Positions 9,102-16,001 of a stretch of DNA of 16,001 nucleotides are shown piece after piece. The notes beneath the pieces are model-generated. The model ran no database searches and was not told the DNA's origin. It was given only the letters and a program-made list of their open reading frames with translations. The translations under genes and the position numbers were made by a program. This DNA comes from Caulobacterales bacterium (GTDB lineage Bacteria > Pseudomonadota > Alphaproteobacteria > Caulobacterales > Caulobacteraceae): contig CANKEA010000005.1 of the NCBI GenBank assembly GCA_947480815.1, positions 1 through 16,001 on the forward strand, given 5' to 3'. Position 1 is the first letter of the stretch. Every line of letters starts with the position of its first letter.

Positions 9102-9472
9102 ATGAAGTTTGCGAGGCTGGCCGCCGCCTTCTTGCTGCTCGCCCAGCCTGTCCTGGCCCAGTCTCCCACTCTACGCGGGGCGCAATCGTCCGCGACGGAA
9201 GCGCGGGCCCGCCCGAAACTGCCAGCCAGCGGCGCATTGATCAACGGCCAGTCCGAGACAGCCGACGCGCCTCCGCGCCCGCTTGCACCCCCCCCCGCCC
9301 CGCCCCGCCACTGCCGATGTCCTCCGAGGACCAGGCTCCGGCCTAGTGCTCCGCCAGCTGTTCGCGTGACTATTATGCCTGTCTGGCCGGCGGCAACGCC
9401 GATCTCTGCGCCTCGACCTGGGGCCAATGCCGGGCCGTCTGCGACATCACCGCCCGTCGCTCAGCGCGCTAG
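9102..9472 (+). pseudogene. broken gene for a secreted cysteine-rich protein
   Basis: The frame starts at ATG 9102, two bases after the dehydratase stop, with a clear signal peptide (MKFARLAAAFLLLAQPVLAQ) and a polar, proline-rich stretch to about codon 65. There the reading meets a run of nine C (9288-9296). Beyond it the original frame has no coding character. A different frame (9347-9472, stop TAG 9470-9472) has strong GC3 bias and six cysteines spaced symmetrically as CX3CX6CX8CX6CX3C. Joining the parts needs a one-base shift, best placed at the C run, plus readthrough of a TAG at 9344-9346. I read this as an inactivated small periplasmic protein with a disulfide-bonded helical hairpin, or as sequencing error in the C run combined with a nonsense change. 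The family is not recognised. Confidence 0.55.
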
Positions 9473-9513
9473 CCGCGCTTGACGCCAGCCCCGGCAGGAT
9501 CAGACTCACGCCA

Positions 9514-10557
9514 ATGGTCAATACCTCCGCGACTCGCCTGTTGCTTCGTGCCGTCCTGGCCCTGCCGACGCCGATCCTGCGCGCCGTCAGCGGTGCGGCG
9601 GCCGTGGTGCGCGGCGGCCGCACGCTCGATCCGCGTTTCCAGTTCCTGTTCTACATGGCCCCGCCCAGTTTCGCAGGTGCCCCGGGAAGCGTGGAGGAAG
9701 AACGCGCCTTGGCTGCGCGCGGTACAGCCCTGGTTGGCGGCGAAACTGAGCCCGGCGTCGTCACCGAGGATTTCAGCATCCAGGGCCCCGGCGGCCCGCT
9801 GCCTATTCGGGCTTATCGCCCGTCCCGTATCGATCCCAAGGCCCCGGTCATGGTCTATGCCCACGGCGGCGGAGGGGTGATCGGCGACCTGGAAACCAGC
9901 CATATCGCCTGCCAGGTCATCGCCGCAGCGGCACGCTGCTGTGTGCTGTCCGTCGATTATCGCCTGGCCCCCGAGCATCGTTTTCCAGCCGGGCTAGAGG
10001 ACATGGCCGCTGCCTGGCACTGGGCCTGCGACAATGCGCTGCGGTTTGGCGGCAGGCCCGGGACGGCGGCGATCGGCGGCGACTCTCGCGGGGCCAATTT
10101 CGCTGCGGTGTTGTGTCAGGAGATAAGGCGTGTTGGTGCACCCCAGCCGGCGCTGCAGCTTCTGATCTATCCACCGGTCGATATCGCCAGCGAGACCCCA
10201 TCCATGATCCTGTACGGTGAGGGCCAGTTCGCCAACCGCGCCCGGTCCAAATGGGCGCAAGACCATTACCTGGGGGCCCAGGCCGACCCAGCCGATCCGC
10301 GCCTGTCGCCATTAAGGAGCTGCAATCTGACGGGCTTGGCACCGGCCGTCATTGCTACAGCTGGCTTCGACGCCCTGGTCGACCAGGGCGAGGCCTATGC
10401 CCGGGCTTTGCGCGATGCCGACGTGGCTGTGACCTATCGCTGCTACGACAGCCTACCGCATGGCTTCATCGCCTTTGGTGTGGTTCCGGCGGCTCAGGCG
10501 GCCCTTCGGCAAATCGCCGGTCTGGTGCGCGCCGCCTATGAGGGGCTGGACCCCTAG
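9514..10557 (+). CDS. alpha/beta hydrolase, hormone-sensitive lipase family
   Basis: This is an esterase/lipase of the bacterial HSL (family IV) type, 347 residues, probably cytosolic or membrane-attached, acting on short-chain esters. The oxyanion-hole HGGG is at 117-120, nucleophile S191 in GDSRG (189-193), catalytic Asp D286 in GFDALVD, and catalytic His H316 in LPHGF. SVDYRLAPEHRFPAG at 146-160 is also a family hallmark. An N-terminal stretch (about 8-32) is hydrophobic and may form part of the cap or a membrane contact. ATG 9514 is chosen; ATG 9427 is in frame but would overlap the cysteine-rich gene. The TAG stop is nested with that of the converging gene in a shared CTAG (10554-10557). 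The substrate is unknown. Confidence 0.9.
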   Translation: MVNTSATRLLLRAVLALPTPILRAVSGAAAVVRGGRTLDPRFQFLFYMAPPSFAGAPGSVEEERALAARGTALVGGETEPGVVTEDFSIQGPGGPLPIRAYRPSRIDPKAPVMVYAHGGGGVIGDLETSHIACQVIAAAARCCVLSVDYRLAPEHRFPAGLEDMAAAWHWACDNALRFGGRPGTAAIGGDSRGANFAAVLCQEIRRVGAPQPALQLLIYPPVDIASETPSMILYGEGQFANRARSKWAQDHYLGAQADPADPRLSPLRSCNLTGLAPAVIATAGFDALVDQGEAYARALRDADVAVTYRCYDSLPHGFIAFGVVPAAQAALRQIAGLVRAAYEGLDP

Positions 10558-11183
10558 TCTGTCTCGTCCCGCCACTGCGGTGGCCCAGGCAGACGCCAGC
10601 CGAATCTTAAGGCGCAGGCCCGCAGACCGAAAGCCACAGCGAAGGCTACCGGTCCTGCCACCGGATAGGGCGCATGTAGGGCCGTGAGCGCGACATAGGT
10701 CGCCGAACCGGCCAGGGCGGCGGTGATGTAGATTTCCTTGCGCAGCAGCACCGAAGGTTCGCCCGCCAGGACGTCGCGGACGATGCCGCTGAAACTGGCG
10801 GTCAGCACGCCCATACAGATGGCGGGCAGGGCGGGCGTGGCGTGGTCCAGGGCCTTGGCGGTTCCAACCACCGCATAGGCCGCCGTCCCTACCGAATCGA
10901 GCCAGAGGAGAGCCGATAGCCTCCAACCCGGCCGAGCGGTCAGCCACAGCACCGCCGCGGTTGTCAGGCACACCGCCAGGTAGACTGGTCTCGCCACCCA
11001 GAACACCGGTGCCCCGATCAGCAGATCGCGCAAGGTTCCGCCGCCCACACCGGTGACGGCAGCGAAAACCCCAAAGGCGATCAGGTCCTGTTTACGGCGC
11101 GCTGCCGCAAGGGCACCGGTGGCGGCGAACACCGCCATGGCGGCGAAATCGAGCACGGTCAGGGCGGTGGCGATCGGCAACAT
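10554..11183 (-). CDS. trimeric intracellular cation channel (TRIC/UPF0126) family protein
   Basis: This is a 209-residue inner-membrane protein of the UPF0126/TRIC (YicG-like) family, whose structurally known members form trimeric potassium-permeable channels. About seven membrane segments are arranged as two repeats. Each repeat ends in the diagnostic glycine-rich motif: GVGGGTLRDLL at 45-55 and SGIVRDVLAGEP at 132-143. The conserved KE-IY follows at 149-152, at the start of a later membrane segment. The start is probably ATG 11183, directly before the first hydrophobic segment; ATG 11222 is in frame and would add 13 residues. It diverges from ftsY and converges with the esterase gene, sharing a CTAG stop overlap. 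Channel function is family knowledge, not shown by the sequence. Confidence 0.9.
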   Translation of the reverse strand: MLPIATALTVLDFAAMAVFAATGALAAARRKQDLIAFGVFAAVTGVGGGTLRDLLIGAPVFWVARPVYLAVCLTTAAVLWLTARPGWRLSALLWLDSVGTAAYAVVGTAKALDHATPALPAICMGVLTASFSGIVRDVLAGEPSVLLRKEIYITAALAGSATYVALTALHAPYPVAGPVAFAVAFGLRACALRFGWRLPGPPQWRDETD

Positions 11184-11215
11184 GGTTATTCTTTGCCCCA
11201 ATTCTTGCTTTCTTT

Positions 11216-11243
11216 TTGGCATGCTTGCGTCCCGCCGTCTAAA
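11216..11243 (+). promoter_or_regulatory. candidate promoter for ftsY
   Basis: TTGGCA (11216-11221), a 16-base spacer, then TCTAAA (11238-11243). The predicted transcription start is near 11250, only one or two bases before the ftsY ATG at 11252. No Shine-Dalgarno sequence is seen there, so a leaderless or near-leaderless mRNA is plausible. The match is moderate and the leaderless reading is inferred. Confidence 0.3.
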
Positions 11244-11251
11244 CACCGCGC

Positions 11252-12184
11252 ATGAGTGAGAAAAAAGGCTGGTTCAGCAGGCTGACCGAGGGGCTATCGC
11301 ACTCCTCGAAACAGATTACGGAGTCTGTGGTCTCGGTCGTGGCTCGAAAGCCGCTCGACCAGACGCAGCTCGACCGGCTTGAAGAGATGCTGATCGAGGC
11401 CGATCTGGGTCCCGCCGCGGCCGCCAGTGTCACGGCGGCCTTCGCCAAGTCTCGATTTGGCAAGGAGTCCAGCGAAGAGGAAGTGAAGCTGGCTCTCGCC
11501 GACGCCGTGGCCGCCGAACTGATCCCACGCCAGGGCCGGTTCGAGCCACTGGCGGGTCCGCGACCCTATATCGTGCTGTTCATCGGCGTGAACGGCTCGG
11601 GCAAGACGACCACCTTGGGCAAGATCGCCGCTGACCTCCGAAGCCAAGGTGCTAAGGTGCTGATCGCTGCCGGAGACACCTTCCGCGCGGCGGCGGTGGA
11701 GCAACTCAAGGTCTGGGCTGAGCGCTCCGGCGCGGCCTTCATGTCGGCACCCCAGGGCTCGGACGCCGCCGCCCTGGCCTACGAGGCGGTCGAACGCGGC
11801 CGCGAGGAGGGCTTCGACGTCGTTCTGATCGACACCGCCGGCCGACTGCAGAACCAGCAGGGTCTGATGGATGAGCTCTTGAAAATGATCCGAGTGATCA
11901 AGAAGGTCGATCCAGACGCCCCGCACGAAACCCTGCTGGTGCTTGATGCCACCGTGGGCAGCAATGCGGTGGCCCAGGAGAAAATCTTCGGCAATGCAGT
12001 CGGCGTCTCGGGAATTGTCATGACCAAGCTTGACGGCACGGCGCGTGGCGGGGTGTTGGTGCCCGTGGCCCGAGCCTCGGACAGTCCGATCAAGCTGATC
12101 GGGGTCGGCGAAGGTATAGATGACCTGCAGGCTTTCGACGCTATCGCCTTTTCACGCTCTCTGGTGGGACTGGAAAACCAATGA
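11252..12184 (+). CDS. ftsY: signal recognition particle receptor FtsY
   Basis: FtsY is the SRP receptor GTPase that docks ribosome-SRP complexes to the membrane and hands nascent chains to SecYEG. The 310-residue protein has a short amphipathic N-terminus (about 4-33, starting KKGWFSRL) in place of the long acidic A domain of enteric bacteria, then the N domain (about 35-100) and the G domain. G motifs: GVNGSGKTTT at 112-121, DTFRAAAVEQL at 142-152, DTAGRLQNQ at 194-202, TKLDGTARGG at 258-267, and GVGEGIDDL at 284-292. The usual DATTGQNA block reads DATVGSNA (232-239), a mild variation. The stop overlaps the next start as ATGA, the ftsY-ispZ pairing common in alphaproteobacteria. Confidence 0.97.
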   Translation: MSEKKGWFSRLTEGLSHSSKQITESVVSVVARKPLDQTQLDRLEEMLIEADLGPAAAASVTAAFAKSRFGKESSEEEVKLALADAVAAELIPRQGRFEPLAGPRPYIVLFIGVNGSGKTTTLGKIAADLRSQGAKVLIAAGDTFRAAAVEQLKVWAERSGAAFMSAPQGSDAAALAYEAVERGREEGFDVVLIDTAGRLQNQQGLMDELLKMIRVIKKVDPDAPHETLLVLDATVGSNAVAQEKIFGNAVGVSGIVMTKLDGTARGGVLVPVARASDSPIKLIGVGEGIDDLQAFDAIAFSRSLVGLENQ

Positions 12185-12789
12185 ACACTGCGCCCGAGGC
12201 CAAAGCCAAATCGAAGGCCGCTGGGGTGCGAATGGCGGTGGACTATGCCGCCCCGATCGTCTTCGTGGCCGCGCTGCTCGTGACCAAGAATTTCCAGCTC
12301 GCCACCTGGGCACTGGTTGGGGGGTCGGCCCTGGCACTTTTGATTGGCTGGATTGCTGAGCGGAGGCTGGCCCCGTTGCCGCTGGTTGCGGGCCTCGCTG
12401 CCATGGTGTTCGGCGGCCTGACCTTGATCTTCCACAACAACGCCTTCGTGAAGATGAAGCTGACGGTGGTCGATACCGCCATTGCTATCGGCCTGCTCAG
12501 CGGGGTGGCCATGGGCAAGAATCCGCTCAAAAAGGTGCTCGGCGATGCGATCAGCCTGCCAGATGCGGCCTGGCGTAATTTGACAGTGCGCTACGCATTT
12601 TTCTTCCTGGCCTGCGCCGTCTGTAACGAATTCGTCTGGCGGACTCAGAGTGACGCGCGTTGGGCGGTGTTTCGCTTGGTGATCATGGGTGCGGCCCTTG
12701 TGTTTTCGCTGCTGCAGACGCCCTTCATCATGAAGCACATGATCAGTGACGAGGGCAGCGCGCCGCCGCCGCCAGATCTGGGCTTCTAG
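12181..12789 (+). CDS. ispZ: inner membrane-spanning protein YciB (septation protein A, IspZ)
   Basis: This is a 202-residue protein of the YciB/IspZ family, integral to the inner membrane and linked in enteric bacteria to septation and envelope synthesis. After a basic N-terminus (1-18) there are five to six hydrophobic segments between about 20 and 190. The family blocks VFGGLTLIFHNNAFVKMK (76-93), LPDAAWRNLTVRYAFFF (126-142) and the terminal QTPFIMKH are clear. The tail is proline-rich. ATG 12181 lies inside the ftsY stop (ATGA), so the two are cotranscribed and probably translationally coupled. The TAG stop shares CTAG (12786-12789) with the convergent small gene. The molecular function is not settled in the literature. 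Confidence 0.93.
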   Translation: MNTAPEAKAKSKAAGVRMAVDYAAPIVFVAALLVTKNFQLATWALVGGSALALLIGWIAERRLAPLPLVAGLAAMVFGGLTLIFHNNAFVKMKLTVVDTAIAIGLLSGVAMGKNPLKKVLGDAISLPDAAWRNLTVRYAFFFLACAVCNEFVWRTQSDARWAVFRLVIMGAALVFSLLQTPFIMKHMISDEGSAPPPPDLGF

Positions 12790-13061
12790 ACCAGGATATT
12801 TAGGAAGGACCCTGGGCGCGGAATCCGCGTCGGCGCGTCCTCTGGAATGGCTCTAACGATCGTCTCAAGCACCGTCGGCGTTGCCCTTGGGGCGGCGGCC
12901 AGCGGTGCCTGCGCGGGGGACACCGGCGCAGCTTGGCTCCCCGGGGCGGCCTGGAAAAAAGCTTTCTGCGCGGCAAGACGCACGGCGTCGGGGGCCGAGC
13001 GCACACAATTGGCGGCGGTCGAGGGGCTTTGCGGCCAGATAGGCGGACGGACGGTGCTCAC
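12786..13061 (-). CDS. small Ala/Pro-rich hypothetical protein, putative CtrA target
   Basis: I do not recognise this 91-residue protein. It begins MSTVRPPIWPQS from GTG 13061 and contains a moderately conserved-looking stretch with one cysteine (about 14-38). A low-complexity A/P segment (about 39-62) follows, and the tail ends RPGSFLNILV. No signal peptide or membrane segment is evident, so it is probably cytosolic. Third codon positions are strongly GC-biased in this frame. Its best support is a perfect CtrA-type box (13086-13100) 25 bases before the start and pointing at no other gene. An opposite-strand frame (12847-13089) covers the same bases but lacks an upstream signal. It follows ccmG by 42 bases and converges with ispZ, with nested stops. 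Confidence 0.65.
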   Translation of the reverse strand: MSTVRPPIWPQSPSTAANCVRSAPDAVRLAAQKAFFQAAPGSQAAPVSPAQAPLAAAPRATPTVLETIVRAIPEDAPTRIPRPGSFLNILV

Positions 13062-13085
13062 GCTGCAAGCGATTCGAAAACGTCG

Positions 13086-13100
13086 TTAACAAAGCGTTAA
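13086..13100 (-). promoter_or_regulatory. CtrA-type box TTAA-N7-TTAA
   Basis: TTAA (13086-13089), CAAAGCG, TTAA (13097-13100), then C: an exact full CtrA recognition pattern including the trailing C. It lies 25 bases upstream of the small gene's GTG, where CtrA-activated promoters usually carry the box over the -35 region. A GATTC sequence (GANTC, the CcrM methylation target) sits between box and start at 13071-13075; GANTC is frequent in this window, so that may be chance. Confidence 0.6.
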
Positions 13101-13103
13101 CGG

Positions 13104-13622
13104 CTACTTTGCCCTGGCCCAAAGCGCCTGGGCTTCAGGTTCGCTCATTGGCGCGCTGACCTTGGCCAGCACCACGCCGTTGGAGCCAACCAGGAAACTT
13201 TCCGGCACGGCGGTGACGCCGAATTCGATGCCAATGCGGCCGTCCGGATCGGTCAGATGCGCCACATAGGGGTCGCCGTACTTGTCGAGAAAACCCTGAC
13301 CTGCTGTCACAGCGTCCTTGTAGTTGACCCCAACGATCTTGACCCCCTGGGCCCGCAGCGCCAGCAGGGCGGGTTCCTCCTCGATACAGGGCCCGCACCA
13401 ACTGGCGAAGAAATTGACGATATAGGGGCCGGTGGTTCCGCTGGCCTCGGCGGTGTCAAGCGGGGTACCGCCGCCGAGCGGGGCCATGGCCAGACGCGGC
13501 ACGGGCTTGCCGACCAGGGCGTGGGTCTGCACCTCGGGATTGCGGTGCAGGGACTTGAGCCCGAACACCAACACCAAGGCGACGAAAATCACGATCGGGG
13601 CGGCGGCGATTAGGCGCTTCAT
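13104..13622 (-). CDS. ccmG: thiol:disulfide interchange protein CcmG/DsbE
   Basis: CcmG is a membrane-anchored periplasmic thioredoxin that reduces apocytochrome c or CcmH so haem can attach. The 172-residue protein has an N-terminal anchor (about 5-22), the active site WCGPC (C76, C79), the CcmG-type acidic residues EEEP just after it (81-84), GVNYKD at 98-103, and the cis-proline loop VTAVPESFLV (136-145, P140). The ATG overlaps the ccmD stop (ATGA). It is the last gene of the ccmABCDG cluster. The haem chaperone ccmE and the ligation genes ccmF and ccmH are not in the window; in alphaproteobacteria they are commonly at another locus. Confidence 0.95.
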   Translation of the reverse strand: MKRLIAAAPIVIFVALVLVFGLKSLHRNPEVQTHALVGKPVPRLAMAPLGGGTPLDTAEASGTTGPYIVNFFASWCGPCIEEEPALLALRAQGVKIVGVNYKDAVTAGQGFLDKYGDPYVAHLTDPDGRIGIEFGVTAVPESFLVGSNGVVLAKVSAPMSEPEAQALWARAK

Positions 13623-13789
13623 CGGTTGCCGGCGTCCTTCTCGGCCTGCAGGCGCTCGGCTTCAAGCCGCCAACGGCGGGAGGTGGTCAGGCTGGCGGCG
13701 ATGATCCAAACGAAAAAGCCCGCCGTCAGTCCATAGGCCGGCAAGATAAACGCAGCGTACTTGCCGAGGTCGAGTCCCAGCACTGTCAT
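13619..13789 (-). CDS. ccmD: haem exporter protein CcmD
   Basis: CcmD is a 56-residue single-span membrane protein that helps CcmC release holo-CcmE, the haem-loaded chaperone. One hydrophobic segment (about 10-33, AAFILPAYGLTAGFFVWIIA) has the family's Y-x-x-x-I-x-P-A-Y-G-like arrangement (YAAFILPAYG 11-20) and is followed by a charged helix (TTSRRWRLEAERLQAEKD). It starts at ATG 13789 inside the ccmC stop and ends inside the ccmG start, both as ATGA overlaps. Upstream codons in the same frame are merely ccmC read out of phase. Assignment rests on size, topology and position between ccmC and ccmG. Confidence 0.92.
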   Translation of the reverse strand: MTVLGLDLGKYAAFILPAYGLTAGFFVWIIAASLTTSRRWRLEAERLQAEKDAGNR

Positions 13790-14520
13790 CGCCCGGCCGC
13801 CTGTAGGCTCAAGACGCGGGCGCGGCGTCGCCATAATTCGGCGCGGATGCGCACCAACCAGAGCGACCCGAAGGCCGCCATATAGCCCAGAGCTATCAGC
13901 AGCAGCGGAATGAGATAGACCAAAGCCAGGGTCGGGCCGCCCGGCCGGAATACTGAGGCCCCCTGGTGAAGCGTGTTCCACCAATTCACCGAAAAATGCA
14001 CGATCGGCAGGTTGATAGCGCCGACCAGAGCCAGGATCGCCGCCGCACGCCCAGCGCGGCCTTCATCCTCGATGGATGCGCGCAGGGCAATGTAGCCGAG
14101 ATAAAACAGGAGCAGTACCAGCACCGAGGTCAGGCGTGCGTCCCACACCCACCATGCGCCCCACATCGGTCGGCCCCAGAGTGAACCTGTGGCCAGGGCC
14201 AGGGCTGTGAACCCCGCACCCAGCGGGGCGCAGGCCTTGGCGGCCGCGTCGGCCAGGGCGTGACGAAAAATCAGGCTCAGGAAACTGGCCCCGGCTAGGC
14301 AGATGTAGCCGAACATCGACAGCCAGGCGGCGGGCACATGGATGAACATGATCAGCACGGTGGCACCCTGCTGATAGTCGGATGGTGCCGAAACGCCGGT
14401 CCACAGGCCTGCGCCGATCAAGGCGGCGGCCAGAGCCCCTAGCGCCGGGGCCAGCCATGTCGAGACGGCCATGAACCGTTCGGGAACCGCCAGAAAATCG
14501 AGGGCGCGGGGCAGGGTCAT
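13786..14520 (-). CDS. ccmC: haem exporter/handling protein CcmC
   Basis: CcmC is the haem-handling membrane protein that loads haem onto CcmE at the periplasmic face. The 244-residue product has six membrane segments and the tryptophan-rich WWD haem motif in WGRPMWGAWWVWDARLTS (115-132). Two flanking periplasmic histidines are the expected haem ligands: H61 in IMFIHVPAAW and H185 in WWNTLHQGAS. ATG 14520 gives the family N-terminus; the open frame above it runs through ccmB out of phase. It lies 28 bases after ccmB and overlaps ccmD by four bases. All key residues are present. Confidence 0.96.
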   Translation of the reverse strand: MTLPRALDFLAVPERFMAVSTWLAPALGALAAALIGAGLWTGVSAPSDYQQGATVLIMFIHVPAAWLSMFGYICLAGASFLSLIFRHALADAAAKACAPLGAGFTALALATGSLWGRPMWGAWWVWDARLTSVLVLLLFYLGYIALRASIEDEGRAGRAAAILALVGAINLPIVHFSVNWWNTLHQGASVFRPGGPTLALVYLIPLLLIALGYMAAFGSLWLVRIRAELWRRRARVLSLQAAGR

Positions 14521-14548
14521 AGTGGGCTGTTTACGCTGAAGGTCATGA

Positions 14549-15211
14549 CTAATCCAAGGCATTGCGGCAGGCCGCCGCCATGGCCAGCGGCGACAGGGCC
14601 ACCGCCGCTGCGGCATAGGCGGCCAGTAAGGCCAGGGCCATGAGGCTGGACTGCCCGGCGCGCACGGCATCGAGGGCCGCGGCTCCAAAAATCACCGGAG
14701 GCGCAAACAGCGGCAAGACGACGATGGCCACCAGTAGCCCCCCGCGCTTGGCACCCAGCGCCAGGGCCGCGCCCAGACCTCCAACGAAGGCGAAAGCGAC
14801 ACCGCCCAGCAGGCCTGTCAGGATCGCCATAGGGGCTAGGCTTACCGGGCCGCCAAGCGCGATGGCCGCGATGGGGGCGGCGAATGCCAGGGGCCCGTTG
14901 ATTGCCAAGAATTGCGCCAGAGCCTTGACGACGGAAACGGCCTCCAGCGGAATTGGCCCCATGGCCAATAGTTCCAGAGCGCCATCCTCATAGTCGCGTT
15001 CAAAAAGGCGCTCCAGCGAAAGCAGGGAGGCAAGCGCGAGGGCTAGCCAGGCGATGTCGGGGCCCAGTAGGCCCAGTTGGGTCGGGTTGCGCCCGGCTGC
15101 CAGCGGTAGCAGGGCAACCAGGCAGGCATAGAAGGTCAGCGCCAGCAGTGGGCCGCCGCCGCCGAATGCGAGGTTGAACTCGCGCCGCATCAGGGCCAGC
15201 AAACCCTTCAT
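14549..15211 (-). CDS. ccmB: haem ABC exporter permease CcmB
   Basis: CcmB is the membrane subunit that, with CcmA and CcmC, forms the ABC complex driving release of haem-loaded CcmE. The 220-residue product has the family's usual length and six hydrophobic segments. The cytoplasmic loop [17 protein letters not shown] (66-82) and [15 protein letters not shown] (166-180) are characteristic. The start is ATG 15211, overlapping the ccmA stop as ATGA; longer readings upstream are ccmA out of phase. No missing elements are seen. The gap to ccmC (28 bases) is the only break in an otherwise overlapping cluster. Confidence 0.95.
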   Translation of the reverse strand: MKGLLALMRREFNLAFGGGGPLLALTFYACLVALLPLAAGRNPTQLGLLGPDIAWLALALASLLSLERLFERDYEDGALELLAMGPIPLEAVSVVKALAQFLAINGPLAFAAPIAAIALGGPVSLAPMAILTGLLGGVAFAFVGGLGAALALGAKRGGLLVAIVVLPLFAPPVIFGAAALDAVRAGQSSLMALALLAAYAAAAVALSPLAMAAACRNALD

Positions 15212-15828
15212 GCGCCCACCTCGACGGTACGGACCGGAAACGGCAAGGGATCGTGCACGGCAGCCAGGATCAGGCCGCCTTCTGCGAGATGCCGTTGCAT
15301 CAAGCCACCCAGCAGGGCACGGCGCTCGGCGTCCAGCGGGGCCATCGGCTCGTCCAGCAGCCACAGCGGCCGTGGGCTGGCCACCAGCCGAGCGAGAGCC
15401 AGCCGCCGGCGCTGTCCGGCTGACAGGCACCGCACGTCCAACCGAAGCAGGGGTTTCAGTGCCAGGGCGTTGATCGCGGCGGCGACGCCACCCTCCTTCG
15501 CGCCGGTCCAGGCGGCCTGGAAATCGAGTTCCTCGCCCGCGGTGCGGCTGGATTTGAGCCCGTCCTGGTGACCGACCAGATGGATGTGATCGGCTCGGGC
15601 ACCATCCGGATCGAGCGACATACCCGAGGCGTCCAGAAACACCACGGCGCCTGATTCGGGGTGCAGCAATCCAGCGATGGCGCGCAGCAAGCTGGTCTTT
15701 CCAGCGCCGTTGGCACCCGTCAGGGCGACGGCCTCGCCGGCGTTCGCCGCTAGGCTGAACCCCTCGAAAAGCCTTCTTTCACCGCGTCTGACGCTCAAAG
15801 CCTCAATTTTAAGTGCAGATAGCGTCAT
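15208..15828 (-). CDS. ccmA: haem ABC exporter ATP-binding protein CcmA
   Basis: CcmA is the ATPase subunit of the cytochrome c maturation ABC complex; its ATP hydrolysis releases holo-CcmE from CcmCD. The 206-residue protein shows Walker [10 protein letters not shown] at 38-46, the Q-loop GHQDGLK at 86-92, the ABC signature LSAGQRRR at 135-142, Walker B PLWLLDEP at 154-161 and the switch histidine H192. HLVGHQ before the Q-loop and the short length are typical of CcmA rather than other exporters. It is the first gene of the cluster. A divergent gene probably starts just past the window end, leaving about 170 bases for both promoters. Confidence 0.96.
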   Translation of the reverse strand: MTLSALKIEALSVRRGERRLFEGFSLAANAGEAVALTGANGAGKTSLLRAIAGLLHPESGAVVFLDASGMSLDPDGARADHIHLVGHQDGLKSSRTAGEELDFQAAWTGAKEGGVAAAINALALKPLLRLDVRCLSAGQRRRLALARLVASPRPLWLLDEPMAPLDAERRALLGGLMQRHLAEGGLILAAVHDPLPFPVRTVEVGA

Positions 15829-15984
15829 CGAAGCGCACCGCCTGCATGGACGCCTGGCACCGCCGGGGCTAAGAACCCGTCTGTCGCCGGGATGATGCTC
15901 CGGAACGTACGCTGCACGATGTCGGACGCTGTGTGTCCGGCTTCAGTTGCGCGCGGTCTTGAGGGGCGTTTGGCGGCATTAAAC

Positions 15985-16001
15985 AGGAGGGGAATCCTTA
16001 C
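15985..16001 (+). promoter_or_regulatory. ribosome binding site of a gene starting beyond the window
   Basis: AGGAGGGG at 15985-15992 is a near-perfect Shine-Dalgarno sequence, and the window ends nine bases later. A start codon would be expected at about 15998-16004. The gene next to ccmA in divergent orientation is often aconitase (acnA) in alphaproteobacteria. That identity is a guess from synteny, because no coding sequence is visible. Confidence 0.35.

Noticed and set aside
12847..13089. An 80-codon plus-strand frame opposite the small CtrA-box gene
   Set aside because: It has no Shine-Dalgarno sequence or promoter, runs into the CtrA box itself, and its composition looks like the antisense of an Ala/Pro-rich gene. 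It is not excluded, only less likely.

Overview
The window looks like the chromosome of an alphaproteobacterium of the Caulobacterales type (Caulobacter/Phenylobacterium-like). It is GC-rich with strongly GC-biased third codon positions. It has two full-length TTAA-N7-TTAA boxes, the form recognised by the alphaproteobacterial cell-cycle regulator CtrA. Its cytochrome c maturation genes occur as a ccmABCDG cluster without ccmE, ccmF or ccmH. No mobile element, CRISPR array, rRNA or tRNA is visible, and nearly all of the window is ordinary core genome.

Layout. (1) 98-5602, minus strand: a tightly packed run, transcribed rpmH > rnpA > yidC > engB > argB > HAD pyrimidine 5'-nucleotidase > dapD. 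Neighbours overlap by 4 or 14 bases, abut, or are 27-40 bases apart. It joins ribosome and RNase P function, membrane protein insertion, a ribosome-assembly GTPase, and the arginine and lysine/peptidoglycan precursor pathways. A sigma70-type promoter lies upstream of rpmH. (2) 5603-6013: a 411-base gap holding the rpmH promoter and a perfect CtrA-type box. (3) 6014-8014, minus: purA, preceded by a PagL-like outer-membrane lipid A deacylase. The 113-base gap before purA can form alternative hairpins next to its ribosome binding site. (4) 8122-10557, plus: a threonine/serine dehydratase, a secreted cysteine-rich protein gene that appears broken by a frameshift and a stop codon, and an HSL-family esterase. 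(5) 10554-11183, minus: a TRIC/UPF0126 membrane protein. (6) 11252-12789, plus: ftsY and yciB/ispZ, overlapping by ATGA. (7) 12786-13061, minus: an unrecognised 91-residue protein with a perfect CtrA-type box 25 bases before its start. (8) 13104-15828, minus: ccmA-ccmB-ccmC-ccmD-ccmG, the haem export and thiol-reduction part of cytochrome c maturation. (9) 15829-16001: upstream of ccmA, ending in a strong plus-strand Shine-Dalgarno sequence for a gene beginning just past the window edge.

I found no obviously new multi-gene system. The items most worth a second look are the small putative CtrA target at 12786-13061, the orphan CtrA box at 5797-5811, the degenerate symmetric-cysteine secreted protein at 9102-9472, and the alternative hairpins in the purA leader. 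Many start sites were moved inward from the longest open frame on the basis of conserved N-termini, ribosome binding sites and the four-base overlaps.
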